Source: Hermatobates lingyangjiaoensis
Taxonomy: Eukaryota > Arthropoda > Insecta > Hemiptera > Hermatobatidae
Length of the DNA: 64,000 nucleotides
Reading direction: 5' to 3'
Assembly: GCA_026182355.1 (NCBI GenBank)
Contig: JAPFBL010000314.1
Span: 186,001-250,000, forward strand
Below, one piece after another: positions 46,441 to 58,150 of the stretch. Numbering within the stretch: the stretch's first letter is position 1; every line of letters starts with the position of its first letter. The notes below the pieces were generated by a model. That model was not told where the DNA came from, did not search any database, and saw only the letters and a list, made by a program, of their open reading frames with translations. The position numbers were made by a program, and so were the translations under genes.

Positions 46441-47084
46441 AAACAATCTACAACTCACATAGAGAAATAACACACAATTTTGTTAAAACCAACAGATACA
46501 TACAAAAGGTTATTTTATAATCAGAGTTGTTGAGTACACATCTATTTAAAAGTATCAGACAAAAGGAAATTAGTTTTACCTTGGAAAGTGTGCTACTGGT
46601 TATTTATATATATTTATTATATATAATAATTATTATATATATATATTTGTATTTGATTTATAATGGCAAAGTAAAGACATTGTAAATATGTAAAATTATT
46701 AAGTTTTTTCAATTTATGAAAGTTGCAGACCTGTCAAATATCTATTAAAACTATAACGTCCGTTATTAGTCAAAGATCTTTGAATTTTCCCTCTTCAAAT
46801 TTATTATGTCTATGAAAGTTAATTGAATCTGTATGTATGTAACAAGATTTCACACAAACACATGAGTATGTATGCATTTAATACACATTGAGTGTGTGTA
46901 TGTGTGTCTATGCGTCCGTTCATTCTAATTTTGAAAGGTTTTGTTCTCTTATATTTGTTATTTTGTCTATTATTGAAATTTGCATATTCATATTTCGTTA
47001 TCTGTTAAGCAGAAAAACTACTTACGTATTATGTCACATTTACATACCCTTGAAAAATTATACTTATGTACGGTAATCTAGTCT

Positions 47085-47280
47085 ACAATCTGACCAGGCT
47101 TAACGACGTTCTTTTGACCTTCCTCTGATGATGAATGCAGTTCGAAAATCGTTCTAAATAATTTTGTTACTTCTTTTCCGTGTTTTATGTCTTTTTCTTT
47201 GCAAAGACAAAAGTTGCCTTGTCTTTCTATGTGCTTTGAAGTACTATATATAATATTGAAAACAAGTGTAAATGTTTTTA
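47085..47280 (+). mobile_element. PLE-like terminal segment, family H
   Basis: CTGATGA at 47,125-47,131, an extra T, GAAT-GCA-GTTC hairpin, GAAA, followed by ATCGTTCTAAATAATTTTGT and a TCTTTTTCTTTGC trailer like other PLE ends. Single arm. Confidence 0.5.
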
Positions 47281-47893
47281 TAAGTTTTCTAGGTATTTGT
47301 TATTATATTGTGGTGTATAGTTGAGACAGGGTTGTCATTTGTTGGAGATAGTGCTAACTGTAAAACAGGTATTATCAGCAAACGTGCCCGCAGCCCGTGT
47401 CAATCCTTTCTGCCTGTCAATAAATAACCTCCGCATACTCGCTCAATTATTACCAACTTTCCAGTCCTCCTGAAATTACCTTAAATACGTGACAAGCACA
47501 ATGTAAAATTACCCATTTTTACTAAACCATCGTCTTTGTGATGGCAAACTACCACTTACAATGGAAACGTCTACTAAGTAAATTATTTTACGATTTCTCT
47601 TACAAAGGATTTTAAAAATTAAAAACAAAAGTTAAGAAGTATTAAATCCACTAATAAATAGAGAAGTTTGTTTTTCTTTTTATTTTTTTTTCTTTATTTT
47701 GATGTGTAGAAGCCAGAATGGTCGATCAAAAGCGAGCGTGCTCAATCGTCGATCGCTATCTACCAGTCAATCATCAGGTATTATTGGTAGATCGCGTGAC
47801 AAAAAAATGAGCATAAGCCTATTATTCATCCCGTCATTCATACAGGACGACCTACCAAACGAATTATAATCCTTTTGATACATAGGTCATTAC

Positions 47894-48292
47894 TACCTAT
47901 GAAAAATCAATGTTGTTAAGAAATATTATTGAATCGTCTCTAATTAAATTTAATATACCAAATATTATAAACATAAGTAACGGTCTCTTCAAACTTGATA
48001 CTTTCGTTACGAGGGCAATAGCCTCTTCTAAGAGGGTTGACAGCTAGCGGATAGTTTTTTACTCTTTCTTACTGTACTCCTTTGTTTCCCCAAACATCCC
48101 TTTCTGGACATTAGTCCTTTCCTGCGCTTTCACCCTTTTTAAAATACCACTCTTCCCTCCCACTCTTTTCAACCCCTCAACAGATGTTTTCTGCATCTAG
48201 AGTTTCAGTTGGATTTTTAACACTGACGAAGACCGCTTGTTACGGTTGAAAGATCTGAGTCTAGTTTTGCCATTTCATATTGTGGTTTGATC
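47894..48292 (-). mobile_element. PLE 5' leader and family-D end, truncated copy
   Basis: This matches 39,222-39,610 throughout, including AGTAACGGTCTCTTCAAACT and CAGCTAGCGGATAGTTTTTT, and ends with a forward D motif (48,223-48,256). The RT region is absent. The hAT MITE that follows is inserted at its outer edge: the family's normal TGTGGTTTGATCATTGATT is cut after GATCATTTATAA. Confidence 0.8.
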
Positions 48293-48300
48293 ATTTATAA

Positions 48301-48703
48301 CAGTGTTTCCCAAACTTTTTCGAGTGACTGCCCCCTTGAGTCCATAAACCTATAACTCAACACCCTTGAATAAAAATCAGATTCCTAGACTAAATAACCA
48401 AATGAGTAACATTTTAATAATTAAATTAAAATAATTACTAATCGAATATTTATTTAGAATCCAATAGATGTATTGTTTCTTAGCATATTTATGCAAAAGA
48501 ATTAATACACAATAAAAGAAACTTAGGTGAGAATATAATTTTAGCATAAAAATGAATTATCAAAACCAATAATTTTAAGAAACCATTTGCTAGAAGTTTA
48601 CATGTTGTGTTTTCACTTAAATTTAGAAATTATATTTGCATTCCCCCCCGATATCAAAGCAACGCCCCCAGGGGGGCGGTACCGCCCACTTTGGGAAACA
48701 CTG
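48301..48703 (+). mobile_element. hAT-type MITE with 8-bp target duplication
   Basis: Terminal inverted repeats CAGTGTTTCCCAAA / TTTGGGAAACACTG enclose 403 bp of AT-rich DNA with a GC-rich subterminal block (GGGGGGCGGTACCGCCC). The flanks are ATTTATAA at 48,293-48,300 and ATTTATAA at 48,704-48,711, an exact 8-bp duplication diagnostic of the hAT superfamily. No transposase inside. A second copy in reverse orientation is at 53,600-54,030. Confidence 0.95.
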
Positions 48704-48711
48704 ATTTATAA

Positions 48712-49660
48712 GGTTATTGTACAGCAGCTAAAGTGACTCTTAAGTGCAGTGAAGCAAATAAGCTAGTCATTAAGTTGCCTCTTACTTTTTACTGTTAATT
48801 TTTTTTTAATAAAGAAAGTCGATGGGCGGTGATTGAATCGGGTAAGAAGAAAAAAATGTATGACTTTCATTTGAAATGAGAGAGAAGGTTTTTTTTCACT
48901 ATGAAATATTACATATATCATCATAAATTGTAAGAATTCTCAATAATTTCTAAAAAAAAAATGCAGTGTGTAGATTATTGTGACTTGTTCATTTCATAAG
49001 TAGCTGATATGCATAAAATGTGTAGCTCCTGCTGTACACTAAATACACGTGATTAGAATCAATGAAATAATTTCAACTGAAAGTCAATCTTATTTGTTCT
49101 TTATTCCTTTTCGGTAGATATTGTCATTTCAGTAGAAAAGTCTACAAACACTGTGATGTGACATGATGTGACATTGGCAGTAGTTTTTACAGTGAACTAT
49201 CCAGTTAGAACTAAGCTGCTTTTAAACACCTGCTCTCGTCTTGGTTTGTAGGGCGGATATCCGATCATGAGCTTCATTCAGCCCCCAAACTGTAGCAATT
49301 AGAAACATCGTGCTCAAAACGTCGCTTTAAACGGTACAGAGCGAACTACACCCTCTACACCTACAGTCTCACTCGCGCAACGAATTTCAAAATGAACTTG
49401 TAAAACAAGAAACATTAACTTATAAACGACAATATTAAATAATAAAATGTTACACGCATCATTACACCAGCAATGGTTCCCGTCAGAGACACAAAATAAA
49501 TACTCCTCAGTAATTCAACCATTTAAACTAGATTCGCATATATTTTGACACTCTAACGACTTCAGTGGTAGCTGAATTTAGAATATCTTCTATAGATATG
49601 AGTTAATCAAATTTAAAGCTAGTCTCATATTTATATATATTTTTTTATGTTTAATGGGCT
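48712..49660. other. No gene seen; possible PLE scrap
   Basis: AT-rich sequence. Near 49,300-49,345 GTGCTCAAAACGTCGCTTTA resembles the GAAACGTCG ending of PLE termini, but the motif is too decayed to score. Confidence 0.35.
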
Positions 49661-49800
49661 ATTAAATACTGTACGCTCTACCTTCCTGCGGAACTCTTCG
49701 CCTCCTGATGACGACAATGGTCGAAATATAGAATTGAGTTATTCCTGTGTCTATCTGTGTGCTATCTTCTTTTTAATTGGTTTTTATTTATATATTTTTT
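49660..49800 (+). mobile_element. PLE family-B terminal segment, single arm
   Basis: CGCTCTACCTTCCTGCGGAA, motif at 49,705-49,726 (CTGATGA, C, GAC-AATG-GTC, GAAA), then GAATTGAGTTATTCCTGTGT and the CTATCTTCTTTTTAATTGGT outer edge. Confidence 0.8.
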
Positions 49801-50369
49801 ATATTTATATATTTATATTTCTTTTTATTATTTTTTATATAATTTTTAATAATTTTAAAAGCCTTTTTTTTACTTCATCTATGATTGCTTGTGTTTGAAG
49901 ATATTTAAACCTTTTCAGTCAACCATCTTCTATGTAATCAAAACCTGTAATTGTTATTACATTTAATATTTATTATAAAGAGGCTGACTTCCTAGTGAAC
50001 GTATCATTTTAATAGGTAGAACTATAGATTTCAACGAAACAGTTCATTTTGCGTTCCCATTGTTGATTACAAAATTCCCTATTAACACTTCTGTTAATAG
50101 TGCATCTAGTTAATAGTGTAGTATCTAGCAATAAAATTTTAATAGTTTTTCCTTGTCATAAGTTCTTTTTTATGCCTATGAAAAAGTAGTTAAATAAAAA
50201 TGAAAACTTTGCCATTGAGAGTTCGATTTGAAATTGTAGAAACTAACTGAATTCTGATTATATTTAATTCCAGTAATCAAACCGTCAATATATTTGTAAA
50301 TTGTTGATACATATATATTTTTAGCGCACTTTTTTATTGTCAATTTCTACCTGGCGGCTGGGCAAGCTA

Positions 50370-50670
50370 CTTGTGCTCCTGATGAAGGCGAATGTTGAAT
50401 AAAGAAGATACTTTTTTCTTATGTTCTTTCTGTACAATCTGCGTTGTTGTCCTCATGGGTATATAACTCACTTCTATATTTCGACCATCGTTGTCATCAG
50501 GAGGCAAAGACTCCCACAGGAAGGTAGAGCGGCGACAAATATAGAACTATAGAAGTATAAAAGTATAAATATAGAAGTGAGTTATTCCTTTGTCTATCTG
50601 TAACTACCTTCTTTTTAGTTCGTTTTTATTTAAAAGTCCGCTGGATAGGTCCATTTAATTATGATTATAT
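50370..50670. mobile_element. PLE fragments: one unknown family and a family-B inverted pair
   Basis: At 50,380 GCTCCTGATGAAGGCGAATG then TTGAATAAAGAAG is a decayed motif of a separate family. At 50,455-50,665 a family-B pair follows: the minus-strand motif 50,480-50,502 has a broken first stem pair (AAC against GTC). The right arm lacks the box, resuming at AATATAGAAGTGAGTTATTC. Confidence 0.7.
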
Positions 50671-50881
50671 ATAATCGTGAAGGTATATATGTAGTGTCCT
50701 AAAATACTTGAATTTGGTAAAACACTTTATTAGTAGAAAATAATTTGTTAAAAATAACCTCAAATACAAAGATCATTATATAATTTATGAATCTATTTTG
50801 TTATTAAATTTGTTTATTATTTTTTATTGTTCATGCCTAGTTTGGACTATTTTGCCATAATCGTAAATGTTTCTGTTGCAG

Positions 50882-50968
50882 GTAATTTCATTGACACAGT
50901 GGGATGGTTCCTTAGGACGCGTGCAAGGTCTGTTTAAGACATCAGTGGATGTTTCTCCACATTCCTGA
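50882..50968 (+). CDS. Possible second or terminal exon (weak)
   Basis: A good acceptor (TTTCTGTTGCAG) at 50,870-50,881 is followed by 28 open codons, beginning VISLTQWDGSLGR, and a TGA stop. The frame is phase 0, which fits the donor at 33,055. Base composition is less AT-rich than around it. I see no known domain and the splice-in would give a protein of only 48 residues, so it may be chance, a decoy exon or a non-coding transcript exon. Confidence 0.15.
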   Translation, partial: VISLTQWDGSLGRVQGLFKTSVDVSPHS

Positions 50969-51639
50969 GGTCAGAGGTCAAGGTGTTTCACTTGTATCAG
51001 GTAATGGATTAATTTACCTTGAGTAATAGATGCAAAGTCCTTGAAGTAACTTTTATCTTTCATTGCACAAATGTGTTTATGTGTATATGTCATTAATAAT
51101 TATTGTTTAGCGTTATTAAGTTGTTAATAGCATTATCATGGTTGTATACTATCAAAGATCGTAAATTATACCCAACCAGTGATAATAAGAACAAGTATTG
51201 GAAAGTATTCTAAACTGAATACCGATATACTAACTGTTGACAGTATTAAAATAACGAACAAGAATATAACTCAGATATATGAAAATTTCGTAGGAATAAA
51301 TATATATTTTTGATCTAGCAGAACTCTTCATAAATACATTGCAGTTCCAATTATAGCCAAAAAAAAGAAGTGGAAATATGATACTAAGTTTATGCAATTG
51401 TTTTTTCCTGGGTCTTGTTTTCAAAAGACTAATGGCCCAGAAATAGTCAAAAATCAGTTGCCATTTGTTCTGACATATCAGTTTTGCTGTTGTGTAATCT
51501 CATAGTAGGTATACTAAAACGATGTGTGGATATTAAATTAAGGAATAATTGTTCTAAAATAAATAATTTAGATAAAACAGGTGACTGACATTTGCCTGGC
51601 TGTAGGAGAATAAACTCCAATCTATACCCTATATATATA

Positions 51640-51830
51640 CCTAAAATAAACTGTGATACATGGACAGAAACATAACAAAAACTCATTTTTCAATATTACG
51701 ACCGTAAAACCGTTATTGAAAAGTAAAACGTAATTGAAAAGTGAGTCTTTGTTATGTTTCTATCTATATGTCACAGTTTATTTTAAGTGTAGTCTGTCCT
51801 ACGGACCGTTTTTCGTTTTATCATGGTATA
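51640..51830. mobile_element. PLE family-C inverted pair, collapsed
   Basis: Left AAAATAAACTGTGATACATG and right CTATATGTCACAGTTTATTTTAA face each other around a short centre. The right side ends GGACCGTTTTTCGTTTTATC. The boxes and stems are mostly lost (TATTACGACCGTAAAACC remains). Confidence 0.7.
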
Positions 51831-51975
51831 TATATATATATTGATAATATATATATATTATTAATATATATGTATATAAAATATTATATTATATTATATA
51901 TATATTATATAATATTAATATATATAATATTCATATATTATATAATATATAATAATAATATATATATATAATAAT
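51829..51975. repeat. Interrupted (TA)n microsatellite
   Basis: About 145 bp composed almost only of A and T in short alternating runs, at the outer edge of the PLE-C end. Confidence 0.9.
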
Positions 51976-52349
51976 GAACATCATGAAAGAGAAAAAAACA
52001 AATTTACAACGATACACTACAAAAAGACTCGACATATCTGTTATTTTTTTTTTTTTTTCGACTGTCGTCGTTTCATCGGTTAGATCAGTAGTCCCTATTG
52101 TAGTAGCTGATATATATATCATATATATTTCACATTATTCTTCACTAGTTGTTTTTGAAATTTCTCGAGTCTTCGAAAACACTTCCTAAGTTCAAGGTTC
52201 TTTAATTCACAAGTAGTGAAGAATAATGCGGACATGGAAACTTTCTTAGCACATGGTATCAGTAGACGGATGGACTGACCGTCTCAGCTTGTTACTTATT
52301 TATATATAATATAGATATATAAGTATATTAGTTTCAAATCACATAAGAA

Positions 52350-52515
52350 AGGAAAAGGCTAAGATCTTTCAACCATAACATGCGGTCTTCGTCAAGTCAA
52401 ACAACTGACGAAGACCGCTTGTTACGGTTGAAAGATCTGTAGTCTTGTTTTCCATTTCATAATGTGGTTTGATCATTGATTTTGTTTCACGTGTTTATGT
52501 GAAATCTTGTTTTAT
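52350..52515. mobile_element. PLE family-D inverted pair
   Basis: Left AAGATCTTTCAACCATAACA ... CGGTCTTCGTCAAG and right ACTGACGAAGACCGCTTGTT ... GGTTGAAAGATC. The right motif (52,405-52,438) is intact. The left has lost one base in the box. Confidence 0.8.
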
Positions 52516-52524
52516 ATATATATA

Positions 52525-52745
52525 GTTCAATGTACATAAAAAAACATAGAGAAATTAAAAACACAAACTTACAGTTTTTTAATTTTCGGTTGAACCGTCT
52601 TCAGGAGAGATAAGAGAGGAAACCAAGCGCACTGGTTCAGAGACGGTTGGAGACCGTCTCAGGTTGGGTCTTTTTAATTAATAAGATTTAAGTTTGTGTT
52701 TTTAATTTCTCTATGTTTCTTTATGTACATTGAACTGTATTTGTC
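52525..52745. mobile_element. PLE family-K inverted pair
   Basis: Arms GTTCAATGTACATAAAAAAA ... AATTAAAAACACAAACTTA and complement TAAGTTTGTGTTTTTAATTT ... TTATGTACATTGAAC. The minus motif at 52,581-52,605 is CTGAAGA, C, GGT-TCA-ACC, GAAA. Related to the copies at 54,463-54,485 and 63,184-63,207. Confidence 0.75.
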
Positions 52746-52929
52746 CATTTCGGATCGTATTTTCATCAAAAGTGTATATATAATATATTATATGTACGAT
52801 GGACATAGACTGAAATATACTTACAGCCTAGTTGACGTTCAGATGCATTTCTTCACGAATTAGCTAGTGTGTGTTTCTTTTCTATTTTTAATTCTAGTTT
52901 ATATATATATTATGTATATATCAGGTATA

Positions 52930-53300
52930 TCGGGCTTGGGTCGGGTCGGGCTAGGATTTTACCTGTTGGTTGGCCCGATCTTACCTCTGTAAGACAGTAA
53001 ATGTGGCATTGCGACAGTTGGACTGATACAGGCTTGTGATTATCACTAAAGTGCAGGTGTTGTGCGACGCCCGGCTCCGCCTGGTATACCTGACCAGCCC
53101 CTCTCCACTACATTAGCCACTGCACTCAAACACGATTACACCACTCTCTCCCTTCTGCGTAGCTGGGCAGCAAACTGGCTTTTCCCACCCAGTTCTGCAA
53201 TCCCTCGACTCTTGGCCAGCTCTCCTTGAAAGCCAGGAACTGTCTCTCTTTGCTCCTTGTCATACCTGTTCTAAACCCGCTCAGTTAATCCATTTGCATA
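52930..53300. other. GC-rich patch with GGGTCGGG repeat; no gene recognised
   Basis: CGGGCTTGGGTCGGGTCGGG at about 52,931 resembles CGTTCGGGTCGTGTCGGGCC at about 62,898, so a dispersed element end is likely. The following 300 bp are GC-richer than the surroundings and unrecognised. Confidence 0.35.
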
Positions 53301-53599
53301 ACCAACCAAGAAACAAACACTTCATTGGAAAAGTGGTTTAAAATTAAGATTCTCAGAACGTATGTCGTCACAACTTTGTTCTGAGAACGTTGACTTCATA
53401 TAGAGAATATTCATGCATTATAATTGCACAGTTAACGCATAAAACAAATATCCACGTCTAAACAACAGGTAAGAAATTGAGAAATAGGACTAACATCTTT
53501 CAACTGATCATCGTCAGATCAAGTGTGACTCTGAAGAAGATCAGCGCTTTCGTTGAAACGTCATAATCTCATTTCTGATTTACATTCTTTGGTTTATAC

Positions 53600-54030
53600 C
53601 AGTGTTTCCCAAAGAGGGCGGTGCTTTGATATTGTGGGGCGGTAATGCAAAAAGGAGCGGGTATTCTATTTTCATAAATTAAAAATGTTCATGCAATATA
53701 ATTTCTAAATTTAAGTGAAAACACTACAAGTAAACTTCTAGGAAACGGTTTCTTAAAATTATTTGTTTTGATAATTCATTTTTATGTTAAAAGTATATTC
53801 TCACCTAAGTTTCTTTTATTGTGTATTAATTCTTTTGCATAAATATGATATGAAACAATACATCTATTGGATTCTAAATAAATATTCGATTAGTAATTAC
53901 TTTAATTTAATTATTAAAATGTTACTCATTTAGTTATTTAGTCTAGGAATCTGATTATTATTCAAGGGTGTTGAGTTATAGGCTTATGGACCCAAGGGGG
54001 CGGTCACTCGAAAAAGTTTGGAAAACACTG
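53600..54030 (-). mobile_element. hAT-type MITE, second copy (reversed)
   Basis: Same family as 48,301-48,703, about 90% alike by eye on the opposite strand, about 30 bp longer. The termini are CAGTGTTTCCCAAA and, with one change, TTTGGAAAACACTG. The flanks GTTTATAC (53,592-53,599) and GTTTAGAC (54,031-54,038) match at 7 of 8, a slightly decayed hAT duplication. Confidence 0.92.
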
Positions 54031-54229
54031 GTTTAGACGAACATATATAACATTGTCTAAATTTATAGTTCGGTGTATGATCGAATCATATATATGGTTC
54101 AAATAGTATAATAACTCTGAGGGAATATCACTTTAAATAAAGACCGAAACGTTGGCAATGAGAGTTTAATTTGACCTGAAGAACCGATCGAGTCCCGATA
54201 AACTATAGTTTTGTATATATATAACTGAA

Positions 54230-54500
54230 AAAGTCGCCCTCCAACCACAGTTTTGAACGCACGTACCTCTTCTTCCCTTCTACGCTCTTCCTGATGACGA
54301 ACTTCGGTTCAAAATATTGATCCATTAAGTTTTTTCGTTCTTAATGTTGTTTTCTTCAGTTATTTGTCTGTCCGTTTTGGACTGTTTCGTAATGTCATAT
54401 ATATGTTTTTGACATCATAGAACAGTAACATATAGAGGAAAGAAACACACTTACTATCTCAAATTTTGGAAAACCCGTCTTCAGGAGAAAAGAGAGAGGG
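54230..54500. mobile_element. PLE terminal segments, families F and K
   Basis: Family F: CTGATGA at 54,291, extra C, GAAC-TTCG-GTTC hairpin, then AAAA where GAAA is expected, then TATTGATCC. Family K: the minus-strand motif at about 54,463-54,485, CTGAAGA, C, GG...CC, AAAA. A relative of F with a deleted stem lies at 63,470. Confidence 0.6.
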
Positions 54501-54639
54501 AGACTAAGCACGCCATAAACGCAACAACCTGAATGAGTTAATTTGTTTGGTTTTCGCTAATATATGATGGTTAATTATTGGTCAGTTTGAAATGGCGACT
54601 GAATTAGTGTGAAATGCAGACATATGGGGAGTAGGTCCT

Positions 54640-55630
54640 AGCGGAATGTAGAATCCGCGCCATTCTCCACATATGGCAGCAAAAAGTGGCGCGTCCGTCG
54701 AAAGTGACCTTGACCAGGCTGTTTCCTCGGGCCTCATTCAGAGGACATTAGATAAGGCCTGCTTCCTTCTTCGGACCATTTGCTTCCTTGTCTATCTTCC
54801 CATATCTTATAAATATCTACAGGGTCACCTCACTTCTGTCCCTCATTTAAAGCTTAAATCGCATTATATTGTTAATACGATTATGTTCATTCAAACTGTG
54901 TTCATTCCTGTCTGGTCTAATGCCATTAACATTATTATTTAAAAACCTATTGCTTCTTAGTTGAGGATAGAGCTCAGTAGCGTATCACATATATTTCATC
55001 CATCTTTACGAGTTCTTGAAAGAGTTGCTGTTTTATATGAACGAATCTGAACAGAGCAAGTGTTTTGTCTGTTCATATTTCTGTGCTATACTTTAATACG
55101 GGGGTATATGGTTATTAAAACATGCCAGAAATATACTTTGACAGGATAGGATAAATAAAAAAAAAGGGATAGAGTAAAATAAAATGTAGGGGTAAACTGG
55201 TTCCACCAAACTCATGCGTTACCCCTTTTGTTGAGGACAGTGTTCAACTAAATTAATGACTTAATCCATTTTTAAGAGTTCTTGAAAGAATTGGTCTTGA
55301 AGATGAACAAAGTATGGAATAAACTGCATTCAACGTATGAGGTAAACAGTTTTAAAATTGTTCTGAAATAATCAATACGCTCTAGTCCTAAAAAAAAACA
55401 GTTATTTGAGGATTTGAGTTGTTTAGAGTAATAAAGTATGGTTTGTTTTCCAACGCGCACACTTATAAGGCTTTCACCTTTTAGTGCTGCTCTAGTGTCG
55501 GAAATTGTGACTCATTTATTATAGCCAATCTCGTTATTCACCTTTCTATGCTTGTTGATAATTGCTAATATTAAATTTCATTCTCAACTTTATCTTTGTC
55601 ATTCTATTTTGAATTGAATCGAACGGTTAC
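54640..55630. other. No gene recognised
   Basis: An 89-codon ORF at 54,673-54,942 starts in a GC-richer patch (GTGGCGCGTCCGTCG), but I recognise no family and the second half is AT-driven. The remainder is AT-rich. Confidence 0.3.
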
Positions 55631-55634
55631 TCCA

Positions 55635-55957
55635 GGGGCAAGGTTAGCTCAGTGGTTAGCCTACTCGCCTCTGGGCTGGTAGTCCTAGGTTCGATCCCCA
55701 CGTGGGCTTCGATTTTTTCACGCGGGAGGAGAATAAATCTGAGTACATCGTGCCTTGGAGTGGCTGTTAAGCCATCATTCCCGAGCTTGTACTATGTCAG
55801 GTCCTCTTTAAAGATCCCTACTCGAAATGTACTTGAGTTACGAAACATTTAGGACTCCTAATGTGAAATCTGTAGAATCACCGATCAAACAAAAAGCCGA
55901 TGAACGGCTGACGTTATCACTCACTAGGGGACCGGTTTAAACAATAAAATAAAAACG
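55635..55957 (+). mobile_element. tRNA-derived SINE, full length
   Basis: The tRNA-like head has an A box TTAGCTCAGTGG (55,644-55,655) and B box GGTTCGATCCC (55,688-55,698), both close to the pol III consensus. The core follows with GTCAGGTCCTCTTTAAAGAT and a tail CGGTTTAAACAATAAAATAA. The head resembles a complete tRNA only up to the T arm and has no 3' acceptor complement, so this is a SINE and not a tRNA gene. Best-preserved of three copies. Confidence 0.9.
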
Positions 55958-55959
55958 GC

Positions 55960-57285
55960 CACACCAACATAACAAAACTATAAGTTAGTTTTTATAGTTC
56001 TATATTTATATTTTAGTTTTAAAGCTAGATATGAGGATACCAGTAATATGTTTAAGCTCATCATCAAAATCCTGTCTATTCAGATTGAAATACCACGTTT
56101 TACTTCTCTCTTTGATGGTTTTGTTCCACAGGTTTTAGCTACTGTTATTTTGAATTCCGCCTCAGATAATTTGAATTATAGATTGATTTGATATTTAGTT
56201 TTTGAGAATCACTTTATACTTTTGATAATTTTAACAAAATGTTATATTTGAACAATAAAAATTTAAAATATTAATGTGACGTATTTGATTGTTTTTTTAT
56301 TACAATTTGAACTATTATACTGTTGCAATACAATATCAACAGTTCCAAGTTATAATTTTGGGCATTTGTTTGTGATTAGCTTACTTTGTGCTTGTGCTGA
56401 TTATATGAGATTTAAATCTTGGTTGATTTTGAAAATATTTTGGTTGTGACCATTGTGTAGGACTGAAGGCTTGCGCATGTGCAGCCACTATAGTGCATGT
56501 ACTAAAGGCACTATAGTGGCTGAGCCTTTCAACTGTACCATGAATAAGGCATATCATCATGAATGAGCCGTACAGCCATATCAGGAGACTTTATCCATGA
56601 AAGAGCAAAGGGACTGTACCTGCGATATACCGAAAGTAGATCTCTAGGATGGGTTTTCTATGCCGTGCGACAGATAAAGCGGTATGACCTGATAACTCAC
56701 AAAGACTTATATGTCTTCGGTAGTAGAGGCTCGAAGGATTATTTATGACAAAGACAAAAAAAAAATTTGTAATGAAAAAACCCTAAACATCCCAGGTAGC
56801 GAACCCTCGCTTGACTGTGCGACACATCTGTTACAACAAACGCCAAAGGTCTAATCTATATGTCTATATTAGTGATATATATTATTAGTGATAATATATT
56901 AGTGATTAGTGAAATATACTTCTCATTATCCTGAGGAAAAACTTGTTAATTTCTAGACAGACAAGGTGAAGGCACTTTGGTGGGGGGACGCAAACCTTCT
57001 GTCTGGAGCCTGTACAATGTCACCTTCTTATTAAAGTCCCGCCTTCCCCTAATATGTTTCAGCAAGGAATATGTAGACTTCCCTATGAAGAATCTACTCA
57101 GTAATGATGTTCTTGAACAACTGTAGCAGTTACAAAATCAGCAACAAATTCGACAAATTAAAATTTTTTTTACTGTTTTGTACTTCTTAGAAATTGGTGA
57201 CTTATCAAATAACAGGAGGCTTGGTGAAACTATTGGTAACTTAGCTAATTATGTTGATATAGCTTCTCGACCACTAATATTTCAA
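55960..57285. other. No gene recognised; one hairpin
   Basis: A 15-bp perfect hairpin CAGCCACTATAGTGC / GCACTATAGTGGCTG lies at 56,482-56,522. The 61-codon ORF at 56,563-56,748 is unrecognised. Short GC-richer patches (56,960-57,060) are unmatched. Confidence 0.4.
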
Positions 57286-57287
57286 AT

Positions 57288-58150
57288 TCACAGAAGGGGT
57301 TCTTGACGATTTTGGTCATAAACATACAACTCCTGATTATAAGCCGACGTTTCGCCAAAAGTTGTTTCGCATTTTCAAGGCTAAAAAACAATTTATTAAC
57401 GACATAAGTTTTAACAAGACAAATACATCCACGAATACCAACCAACAGAAAACAAAACAAACAAACAAAAAATTCAGTAACAAGAGAACCACAAAAGGAT
57501 CATAAAATACCCAGTGTTATTATTCATTATTTAAAAACAGACATTTGTTGTTTAAACCTAATTAGTTATTATTAATTATTCAGAACACCAAAACCTAATT
57601 TAATAATAACTAATTAGGTTTAAACAACAAATGTCTGTTTTTAAATAATGAATAATAACACTGGGTATTTATGATCCTTTTGTGGTTCTCTTGTTACTGA
57701 ATTTTTTGTTTGTTTGGTTTGTTTTCTGTTGGTTGGTATTCGTGGATGTATTTGTCTTGCTTTACTTATGTCGTTAATATGAGCCGTTTATTTTGAAAGT
57801 GGCCTAATTCCATTTTCCAAAAAAATTTAGCTAGCTATTTAAATAATTACATTTCTACGTTATCTTTACCTTTTGCAGCAAATTGTACAAAATTTATTTA
57901 AAATTACTAAGTTTTTTTATAACAAAAATTAGTTGATAAATAAAATGACAATATTTTTAAATTTTGTAAAACGCAAACCCTTAAATATCTCGATTTTAAC
58001 ATAAATGGAATTAGGCCACTTTCAAAATAAGCGGCTCATATATTTTATTTTAGCCTTGAAAATGCCAAACAACTTTTGACGAAACGTCGGCTTATAATCA
58101 GGAGTTGTATGTTTATGACCAAAATCTTCACGAACCCTTCTGTGAATTAG
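57288..58150. mobile_element. Large PLE family-J inverted repeat
   Basis: Left arm from ATTCACAGAAGGGGTTC through AAGCCGACGTTTCGCCAAAA to CATTTGTTGTTTAAACCT. The right arm is the reverse complement and ends CTTCTGTGAAT. Arms are about 290 bp each once the MITE in the right arm is removed. The GACGAAACGTCGGC ending of PLE termini is in both arms, but the CTGANGA box has decayed to CTTGAAA. Outer sequence TAGCTAATTATG also recurs on both sides. Confidence 0.85.
57780..58038 (+). mobile_element. TA-flanked MITE (Tc1/mariner-like), inside one PLE arm
   Basis: Terminal inverted repeats of 36 bp, starting TGAGCCGTTTATTTTGAAAG, match at 35 of 36. TA dinucleotides flank both sides (57,778-57,779 and 58,039-58,040), as expected for Tc1/mariner. 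The opposite PLE arm preserves the empty site (CTTATGTCGTTAATAAATTG in reverse complement), confirming both ends. 259 bp, no transposase. Confidence 0.93.

Noticed and set aside
51741..51971. Membrane-like 76-codon ORF
   Set aside because: Tyr/Ile-rich translation of an interrupted (TA)n tract after a PLE end.
54673..54942. Host gene exon (89 codons)
   Set aside because: The first half is GC-richer and starts well, but no family is recognised, no splice sites are convincing and the second half is AT-driven.
55635..55710. Functional tRNA gene
   Set aside because: A and B boxes are good, but the acceptor stem has no 3' partner and the sequence runs into a core shared with two other copies, so it is a SINE head.
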